Assembly: GCA_914767885.1 (NCBI GenBank)
Contig: CAJZBQ010000011.1
Coordinates: 62,001 to 126,000 of the forward strand
DNA from: Blepharisma stoltei
Lineage: Eukaryota > Ciliophora > Heterotrichea > Heterotrichida > Blepharismidae
DNA length: 64,000 bases
Reading direction: 5' to 3'
How positions within the stretch are numbered: the first letter of the stretch is position 1; every line of letters starts with the position of its first letter. Made by a program: the position numbers and the translations under genes. This document shows positions 56,646-64,000 of the stretch, piece after piece. The notes beneath the pieces were generated by a model. It did no database searches, was not told the origin of the DNA, and was given only the letters and a program-made list of their open reading frames with translations.

Positions 56646-58839
56646 TTATATTGGCAACGATTCTTGGCTTTCAGGATTTTCATCAGTTACTTCATCAGAA
56701 ATCCCAGTTGAAGAGTATATATTTCTATTTTCTTTTTCTGGATTTTTTTTCGGATTTTTCTTTACATATTTAATCTCTTTTGAAGAAGCTACTTCTGGAT
56801 CTTCTTGGCCTCTAGCAGGTTTTTTCATATCTTTTTCTCCTTCAGACTCTTCTCCTTGATTTCTTCTTCCTTTTCTTTTTGTTTCGCCATGCAAAAGTCC
56901 ATCTTCTGGGTCAGCAATTTCTCTGCTTGAATCTCCTTCTCCTTTACCCTTATAAAATCTAATATTTCTATTATTTCCAGTATCTCCTTCTTCACTGTTT
57001 TTAGACAATTCTCTCGCCTTTCTTCTAGGCTGCCTACTCCCTTTTTCTTCATATGATTCATCTTCTGGCTCTTCTCTGTTTTTTTGTCCAGCATACTGCT
57101 TTTTATCTGTGCCTTGTGGGAGGTCTTCAAAAGTAATACCTTCTGGGTTTTCTGACTGTCTTAAATTTATACGTTGCTGAGGTCTGCCATTTTCACTTAA
57201 AAGTTCGGTATCAGGGTATCCATGAGGATCTGATGAAGCATTTTGAGCATAATAAGGAGCATTTTCAGAATTTGGGTATTGAGAATCAATATTTGCCCTT
57301 GGAAGATTTCCTTTGGATAAGCCTGATTGAGCGTTTTCACCAAGGTTGTCCTCATCTTCAAGCTTTTTTCTGCCTTGATTATTTTCTGGTAAAAATTCTC
57401 CTTTCCTGTTTAGGTCTTGACTAGGATCATTGCTTTTATTGCCTGATATTCTATCTGAATCTTGTGCGGCCCCTCTGGCATCTGCATAAGGATTTTCATT
57501 AAGATTTCTTCCTTTGGTAGAAATATCTTGATGCTGTTTATTCCCTTTTTGGTTTCCTCTATTATTTTTTGGGTTTTGATTTTTTTTAATTGGATAATTT
57601 TGTGCTGAAACAGAGCCTTTTCCTCCTTCGCTTTTATTTTGCCCATTTCCCAAATTTCCAAATAAATCATCGATATCTCTTTCTAACTCTTTAACTCTTT
57701 TTGCAAGATTTTCAGCCTGATTTTCTATATCTCTGACATCATTGTTTATCCCTTTCAGGTATTTGTCTTGATTTTGTATTGCTTTTTCTTGATTTTCTAT
57801 TTTATTTACAAGCGCTTTGGTTTCAACAGCTGGCTCTTTCAGTTGTTTATTAATTCCATCGAGAGCTTCTTTGAGTTTATTTTCTAAATCATTTTGCTGT
57901 TTATTTAATTTCTCTTCAAATTTTATCATCTAATCTTAATTAACAGATAGGCTTGGCTGTAGTATTTGCGAGGCGAAAAGGACCCTTGAGGGTTTATCTG
58001 CTTTTCAACACTCCTATCAGATACTTGGATGATGACTCACTGGCAAGTTGCCTCTAAACCATCTTGATCCTTCTTCGGACCCTGATACCATGGACATCTG
58101 AAGTAATGTGCGCTGGGAATACCTCCTTCATGCCTTCTCGGCTCTAGTTTGAGTGAGCGGACGACTATAAAGTGGCATGATACTGGGAGAGAAAAACCTA
58201 GAGTCTAAAGGGTGCTAGGTGCCTGATCTTAGCAGCTACAGGAAAAAGTCTTAATCCCTAGGCCCAGGGTCAACCCTGGCATCACGATGAGCTCCTCCTT
58301 CGGCTCCGAAGTTATCTCTTTCAAGCAGGAAATAATGCAAAACTTATTCGGATATACATAATTGCATATTAGACCTGAATCTCAACTATTTTCTTGCCCA
58401 GTAGCCTTGGCCATAAAGTTTGAGAAAAATTGCATCAAGAGGCTGGATTTGTTTAGGTCACCATTTATCTATTTCCAATTTATCATCAATTTTAATGAAT
58501 TTTAATTAAAATATTATGCTGAAACTATGTAAATGGAATTTCTTGATTTTAAAATTCAAATAATTGCATAATATTTTCAGCGGAATTTAATTTTGCTTCT
58601 AAATCGTCTTGCTTTGCTTTGAGATTTAGAATTGTGGTGTTAAAATTTATCATCCTACATAGTAGTTACGCTTGGTCTTTGTCCATCAGAAATTTGAGGC
58701 CATTCTCATGCCGCTTGAGAGCTTCAATAATGAAGTGTAAAACTGACTGTAACTTGTCATAGCTGAGGGAAAAACTTAAAATTCCTTCAATGACCTCTGG
58801 AAAATTTAATTCGACACTGTAAGTAAAGGGGTCAGCCAT
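56646..58839 (-). CDS. Coiled-coil plus low-complexity charged protein, with SINE-like insertion near its 5' end
   Basis: The 57929-56646 part is one open frame of 427 residues: a helical coiled coil (MIKFEEKLNKQQNDLENKLK through KRVKELERDIDDLFGNLGNG), then a hydrophilic region rich in Asn, Gln, Glu, Lys and Arg in the style of the large neighbour. Upstream, ATG at 58839 opens MADPFTYSVELNFPEVIEGI, crosses a 15-nt intron (58655-58669) and continues MINFNTTILNLKAKQDDLEA KLNSAEN. Between the two lie a family A SINE-like element (57945-58440) and a small inverted repeat (AATATTATGC at 58510 and 58564). I could not find a single junction that joins both parts without a stop. They may be one gene with an unresolved IES, or two. 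Confidence 0.55.
57945..58440 (+). mobile_element. SINE-like element, family A
   Basis: It starts AACAGATAGGCTTGGCTGTA, shares CCTTCTCGGCTCTAGTTTGAG and GCAGCTACAGGAAAAAGTC with the other copies, and ends near AGTTTGAGAAAAATTGC. Similar sequences TTTATCATC(T)AAT(C/T)TTAAT on both sides may be a worn target duplication. Confidence 0.6.
58655..58669 (-). other. 15-nt intron
   Basis: On the minus strand it reads GTAACTACTATGTAG. It holds an in-frame TAA when retained (DKDQA-stop), and removal continues the frame into MINFNTT. Confidence 0.75.
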
Positions 58840-59150
58840 ATATAGTTAATAAGTTGTTAAGTTTTTGGGTGTTTAATTGAAAAATTAAGAAATGTGCTTA
58901 ATATAAAAGATTAAGAATTTTAAGACTGGAGAAATAATCATTATTTTAAAATAAGCATTTTCTTACTTTAAATAGACTTATTATTGTATTATTTTTAAGA
59001 AATTTTATTTAAATCATGCTTATATTAACTAGAGATTTTTATTTAATATAAGAATAATTATAATAATTTAATTTTTACTTCAATACAACTTCCATCATGA
59101 TTAACTGATAAGCAAATATGACTCAAAATTAGTTGCTTATATTTATAATT
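58840..59150. other. AT-rich divergent intergenic region
   Basis: Lies between divergent gene starts at 58839 (minus) and 59151 (plus). No repeat or ORF recognised; presumably holds both promoters. Confidence 0.5.
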
Positions 59151-62040
59151 ATGAAAAATCTTGAAGTCAAATTTGAAAATTTCCACTTAAGCCGCCTCGG
59201 CACCAAAAATTATGATCAAAATGACATCACAATTAGAAAAAGAAACTTTACACCAGATCTAAGCAACTCAATATTTGAACAAAAGAAATACCAAGATTTA
59301 ATTGAAAAAATTACTTTTTCTTCAGAGACTTATATCTGTGAGAAATAAAATGGTAATATTGACGGAAGATGGACTCCGAGACATATATCCTATGGAGTAG
59401 GTAGGACCTGTCCTGACAAAACTGAATAGTGCCTCAATCACTTTTTGAAGTAAGCCTTTAGGTTTAGGGATGCTTGCCGAAGAGGGAAATCAGACTTCTC
59501 TCTTAAGGTTCCTGACAGATGGGATAGGCAGGTTTTGCCATTTAGTCTTTGCTTATCAGGACTAACGGGGTATCCAAAAGAAATCGCCCTAGCCTAGGCG
59601 CTAATCCTTAGGCTAGTTGGGTTTACGCCTGATAGGCAGGCTAGTTGTCTATCCACTTATAGCCTTATAACATTATATTACTTTATATCTATGACTATAA
59701 TTTTGCTCCTGGAATACAATTTTATAAATTTCTTACCAATTATCCTGAATCTCAAAATATTTTAAAAGAACTCAAAATATGGGTCCCTGATACAGTTATT
59801 TTTAATGACTTAACCCTTTAATTTTTTCAAAATATATATTATTTTTAATAATAATTATTTTTCATTTTTTGAATATAAGGTTTAGATAATCCTAATATTT
59901 GAATTTTTACTAATCACATAGGCAATATTCAATATATTAAAGGATTCAGCGACTATGACGTTATCAATAAAATTGGGGTCGGAGATAACGAAAAAGAGCT
60001 GTGTGCTGTTTTGAAAAGGCCTCAAATAAATCAGAAATTGCATAAGATTTCTGGCTTGAAAACCACAATTCTAAACACAATTGACCTTAAAAAACAAATA
60101 AAAGGCAAATCTGTATCAGGCCCATTCGCAATACAAAAATACGTCAAAAGCAAAGGCCCACTCGCATTTCACTGCAGAACTGTATACAAAAGATCGCAAA
60201 AGCATTTTTTATGAGTAATTTCCAATAAAAAAACCTACCAAAACGAAAAAATCAAAGAGGAATTAAGATGTATCACAAATATCACTGTCCAAGACTCCTT
60301 TACAATAAGGCAATTTAAATCAGGAATATTTTTAGACGAAACCATCCCCTATATAGAAACCATTGTAAAATCCCTTGAAAACAAACTAGACATAGAAATT
60401 GAAGAATTTGCTGCTGATTTCATAAAAGACGAAAACCAAAGATGGTGGTTTATCGGCTGCAAAGCATTTTTAATCAAGGAGCATGACATTTCGGGATTAT
60501 TACTAAATGAATCAGAAATATTAAAGCCTTTTCCAAAAGAAAAAATAAAAACCTGCAGGATTTGTCAAGTTCCTTACTACCCATTTAAAATGAACCATAG
60601 TTTGACTATAAAAATGATAACAGAAACAGACCAAATTTTAAGGGTAAAATAAATACAGGAAAGAGGGATCAATTTGAAGTGACTTGATCGGTCAGTTTAC
60701 AGACAAGTAGATATAGCCACAGTATATCAAGATTGTACTGTATGCGAATATTGGTAAATTTTATTTAGTTATGAATTGTATAGCCTGAATCAAGAAGTAA
60801 AAAATCTGACCAACAAAATTTCTAGAAAATTTGGGATCCCATATTCAGACGTTTTAACCCAAAATTTTGTAATGGTAGGGAAATCAGAAAATCCCCAAAC
60901 AAAAGAATTGAAAATAGGACGAATTTTGGTCGTTTTAAACGAAGTATGCGATATTGTGGTGCCACTAAAAAAGGAATCTGAATATTGCATAAAATACGAA
61001 ATTTTAGGGTACAAGCAAGAAATTTATTTACAAGTTAAAGAATATGCAGAAAGAAATTTGAAATTTATTCCAATTAATGATATAAAGATTTTCCATTTTT
61101 TTATGAAAAGCAGGGATAAGTGAAAAAAGTTCATAAACACAATGGGGGTAATTATTATTTAGAAGTTCAATATAAAGCTATATAAAGACGATATAGTAAT
61201 TGGGGAATGTAATTCTGATCTTTCCAGCTTTTTTTCACCTATTGTAATTACAAAAAATTATTATGATTTGATTTTAAGTAATAAAGGAGAAGAAATAGGG
61301 TTTTTGAAATTTTCTATAGGATTTGATGAGAGTAAGAAGTATGAAGTTCCTTTAGAGAATGTTAAATATCTTGATGGATTGTATATATAGCCCCTGAAAT
61401 ATTTTAGATCATTATTGGCCATCCATTTTAATTTCCAAAATTATTTGTACTTGTCAGCTTTTTTGAAAAATAAAACGAAAATGACAAATCTCCGTTTATG
61501 GTTTTAAGATGCCTAATCAGACTTATACTGTATAAGCAGGTGCCCTTTACCATATTTTTCTGGTCGGTATTCTGCTGGGGCATAGAGATCTATTAAGGTG
61601 CATGAGCTATACCGCCTGAAGGGTATTCTTTTTCACACCCTTTTCATGAAGAATGGATTGATATTATTCCGAATGTTTCAGACTATAATAGGCAGATTTT
61701 CCAAGACTACGGAATCACAGTAAAACCCTATGTTAAAGCTGAGGAAAGACGTTATAGTATTCCACCAAGGCTTTCTCAGCGGCGTGATGACAAAAGCCCT
61801 TCTAAAAGGCAGCCTAAAAGGTCATCGACCCCAAAAGCGGTTTCATCTAAAACAATTTTAAAAGCACTCAAAACCTTACAGCCACTTCTGGACACAGCAG
61901 AGCGTTCATTCTTAAACTCCTCTATGAGAACATCATTAACTCCAACCCTCAGCACCTATTCCACATCGCTTGTAAGTTTTTCCCGATCTTCTACCCCAAG
62001 ATATACAGTTTCAAATTTTAAAGTAAAATTGTTCAGTTAA
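59151..62040 (+). CDS. 731-residue protein of unknown function (two Cys pairs; C2-like C-terminal part), multi-IES gene
   Basis: Removing a retroposon (353 nt), a 72-bp IES, a 224-bp IES and three 15-nt introns leaves 732 codons in frame. It starts MKNLEVKFENFHLSRLGTKN. The middle has CRICQVPYYPFKMNHSL and later CTVCEYCYELY, possible metal-binding cysteine pairs. After 61160, NIKLYKDDIVIGECNSDLSS and EEIGFLKFSIGFD look like beta-rich C2-type strands. The end is basic and Ser/Thr-rich (SKRQPKRSSTPKAVSS), probably disordered. TGA is Trp at several sites. I do not recognise the family. A decayed duplicate of its 3' end lies 1 kb downstream. Confidence 0.7.
59328..59694 (+). mobile_element. SINE-like element, family B, with about 14-bp target duplication in an exon
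   Basis: ACTTATATCTGTGA precedes and ACTTTATATCTATGA follows the 338-bp insert (59342-59679). The body matches the GPHR copy (AGACTCCGAG; ACAGATGGGATAGGCAGGTT). A TA-to-TA excision within the duplication joins SSETYI to YDYNFAPGIQF. Confidence 0.75.
59811..59884 (+). mobile_element. 72-bp IES
   Basis: Ends TAACCCTTTAAT and (reverse) TAAACCTTATAT are loosely inverted. Removal joins VIFND-LDNPNIWIFTNHIGN in frame. Confidence 0.8.
60644..60658 (+). other. 15-nt intron
   Basis: GTAAAATAAATACAG; contains in-frame TAA. Splicing joins ILRV to RERGINLKWLDR. Confidence 0.8.
60754..60768 (+). other. 15-nt intron
   Basis: GTAAATTTTATTTAG splits a codon (TG|T). Splicing joins CTVCEY to CYELYSLNQEVK. 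Confidence 0.8.
61148..61162 (+). other. 15-nt intron
   Basis: GTAATTATTATTTAG; contains in-frame TAG at its end. Splicing joins FINTMG to KFNIKLYKDD. Confidence 0.8.
61384..61609 (+). mobile_element. 224-bp IES
   Basis: Ends TATATAGCCCC and GAGCTATA. Removal joins DGLYI to PPEGYSFSHPFHEEW. The decayed duplicate at 63 kb reads DGLYTPECYSFFHPFHE with no insert here, which confirms the site. Confidence 0.8.
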
Positions 62041-62374
62041 TTCCTATGGACTCTATTCAGATCTTCTAAGGCCAAAATGAGTTAAACCTTGCATATATTT
62101 TATTTCTCATTAAATTATTTACTCTTAATTATTAGTATTATGACATAAATTAATTATTTATTATTAAATAAAAATGATTAAAAAATTAAATATAAATTTT
62201 AATTGTATTGTTTTTAAACTAAAAAATCCCAATTCGAAAAAATTAAAGGAAAATTAATTTAATTTGTCAATTTTACGCTTTTAAAATGCAAGCTATTAAG
62301 AATTCAGCAGGTATCAGCTAGAAATTTCATATAATAATTATCACTTTATATATTTTTTATAGAAAACTTTATAT

Positions 62375-62762
62375 TAACTCCCCCCCCCCCTCCGTGAGTG
62401 AACAAAAAAATTTTGTTCACTCACGGAGGGGGGGTTTAATTTTTTTTTTTAAAAAAATTATATATAAATTTTATAAAAAATATTTTTTTTCAAAATTTAA
62501 AAAAATCCTAATTCGCAAAAATTGGAAAGCAAATATTAATTTAATTTATAAAATTTATGTTTTTAAAAAGCAATTCGTTTTAAAATTAAATAGAATTAGC
62601 TCTAGATTTCATTATACTAATTATCATTTATATATTAAAAATTTTTTTCCATAAAAAATTTTTCTATTAAAACAATTTTTGTTCACTCACGGAGGGTGGG
62701 TTTTTGGTCAAAAAATGGCGATTTTTCTAATGGTTTTGTTCACTCACGGAGGGGGGGGAGTA
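62375..62762 (-). mobile_element. MITE family 1, full-length, intergenic
   Basis: TTAACTCCCCCCCCCCCTCC to GGGGGGGGAGTAAG with TA at both ends, GTGAGTG variant throughout. Confidence 0.87.
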
Positions 62763-62999
62763 AGAAAATTTTTTTACTCACTTTTACCTAAAAAATAGGG
62801 ATTTTCAATGGTTTGTTTGCTCAGTGTTGGGGAGTTAGGACTTTAATAGATTTTCTTAACCCCAAGCTTTCTATCACATTTTATGAAGTGATGATGGATA
62901 TTCATCATTGATGGCATCAATGCAGGCAATCAAGAAAGAAATGCGACAATATATCTGCTGTGTTTTATCCTAGCTTAGTGTTATTAATTTATAGAAATA

Positions 63000-63930
63000 A
63001 GATAATGAAATTCCTTTAGAGAATGTTAAGAATATTGATGGATTGTATACTCCAGAATGCTATTCATTTTTCCACCCTTTTCATGAAAAAGGGATTTAAA
63101 TTAAGCCTAATGTATCTGATTATAATAAGCAGATTCTTCAAGACTATGAAATCACAGTAAAATTATATGAAAAAACTCAGGAAAGTCGATGTAGGTGCTA
63201 ATTTCATTAATTGTCTGCAATATATAATTGAATTTATATTGCTATGAGAATCATTAACATTTTCTACATCTCAAATATTCTAATTGCATATCAATTTAAC
63301 CCATATACTTCTCAAGACTATCTTACTCCCCCCCCCCCCCTCCGTGAGCGAACAAAAAAATTTTGTTCGCTCACGGAGGGGGGTTAATTTTTTTTTTTTT
63401 AAAAAAATTTATATATAAAATTTTATAAAAAATATTTTTTTCGAAATTTAAAAAAAATCCTAATTTGCAAAAATTGGGAAGCAAATATTAATTTAATTTG
63501 CAAAATTTATGTTTTAAAACGCAATTTGTTTAAAATTAAACAGAATTAGCTCTAGATTTCATTATACTAATTATCACTTATATATCAAAATTTTTTTTCC
63601 ATTAAAATTTTTTTCTATTAAAAAAATTTTTGTTCACTCACGGAGGGTGGGTTTTTGGTCAAAAAATGGCGATTTTTCTAATGGTTTTGTTCGCTCACGG
63701 AGGGGGGGGGGGGGGGAGTTAGCATAATGATGACAAAGTCCTTCTAAAAATGCTGCAAAAAGGTCTTTCACCCCAAAAGCGGTTTCATCGAAACAATTTT
63801 GTATAAACTAAAAGCCTTTGCAACCACTTCCGGACTCCTAAGTATGCTCATTCCTAAACTTCTCTATAAAAAATTCGTTATTTCCAACCCTCAGTACCTA
63901 TTCCACATCAAATATACATTAAATTGAAGT
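63000..63930 (+). pseudogene. Decayed duplicate of the 3' end of the 59-62 kb gene
   Basis: 63005-63195 translates near EIPLENVKNIDGLYTPECYS then FFHPFHEKG with TAA where the parent has Trp/Ile codons. 63735-63930 matches the parent's 61795-61975 stretch (CACCCCAAAAGCGGTTTCAT; CCAACCCTCAGTACCTATTC) with indels. The two pieces are separated by a MITE. No full frame survives. Confidence 0.75.
63324..63721 (-). mobile_element. MITE family 1, full-length, inside the pseudogene
   Basis: TTACTCCCCCCCCCCCCC to GGGGGGGGGAGTTA with TA at both ends. Very close to the copies at 16671 and 62375 (same interior GCAATTTGTTTAAAATTAAA). Confidence 0.87.
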
Positions 63931-64000
63931 AGGAGCCTGTTCACTTAATACCTGCAGTCGGGCAACCTGGAAACATTATCGAACGGAGAAAGCGTTGGGA

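Noticed and set aside
1-64000. Stentor or Condylostoma as source
   Set aside because: Stentor uses the standard code, while TGA is Trp here; Condylostoma reads all three stops as sense, while TAA and TAG end genes cleanly here.

Overview
The window reads as germline (micronuclear) DNA of a heterotrich ciliate, most probably Blepharisma. Three signs support this. (1) In-frame TGA sits where paralogues and protein families need Trp, while genes end on TAA or TAG. (2) Introns are tiny: six of 15 nt and one probable 14-nt case. (3) Many genes are interrupted by TA-bounded AT-rich segments. Deleting each segment and keeping one TA restores a continuous reading frame, which is how internal eliminated sequences (IESs) behave. 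The arithmetic closes repeatedly: after removal GPHR has 447 codons, three receptor genes have 1164, 1169 and 1163, and the 59-62 kb gene has 732, all exact multiples of three.

Layout. 1-8 kb holds housekeeping genes: the 5' part of UDP-glucose:glycoprotein glucosyltransferase, a small membrane protein, acyl-CoA oxidase, a TMEM256/DUF423 protein (IES inside) and the Golgi pH regulator GPHR (one retroposon and one MITE inside). 8.2-18.3 kb holds five related multi-pass membrane proteins, four in tandem, plus a probable mitochondrial inner-membrane protein and repeats. 18.5-19 kb encodes a secreted-end coiled-coil membrane protein. 19-44 kb is a tandem array of five large receptor-like genes (Venus-flytrap-like ectodomain plus multi-TM domain), all on the minus strand; four are intact after IES removal and one carries a deletion. 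46.4-48.1 kb holds profilin with a TIR element directly before its start codon. 49.8-58.8 kb holds small unknown genes and two long, charged, Asn/Gln/Glu/Arg-rich coiled-coil genes. 59-62 kb holds an unknown 731-residue protein, and 63-64 kb a decayed copy of its 3' end.

Mobile DNA is the main theme. One abundant ~390-bp MITE family (ends CTCCCCC...CCGTGAGYGAAC) occurs more than a dozen times, in genes and between them. A second, longer MITE-like family occurs twice. Several elements are long hairpins with TATAG...CTATA ends. Two SINE-like families occur three times each, some with target duplications. Short unique IESs cluster at 71-73 and 82 bp. Several retroposon insertions lie inside exons; their target duplications contain TA, so the IES excision machinery could remove them exactly. 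All gene models here are hand-read from the sequence. No database search or transcript was available, so product names outside UGGT, acyl-CoA oxidase, GPHR, profilin and TMEM256 are tentative.
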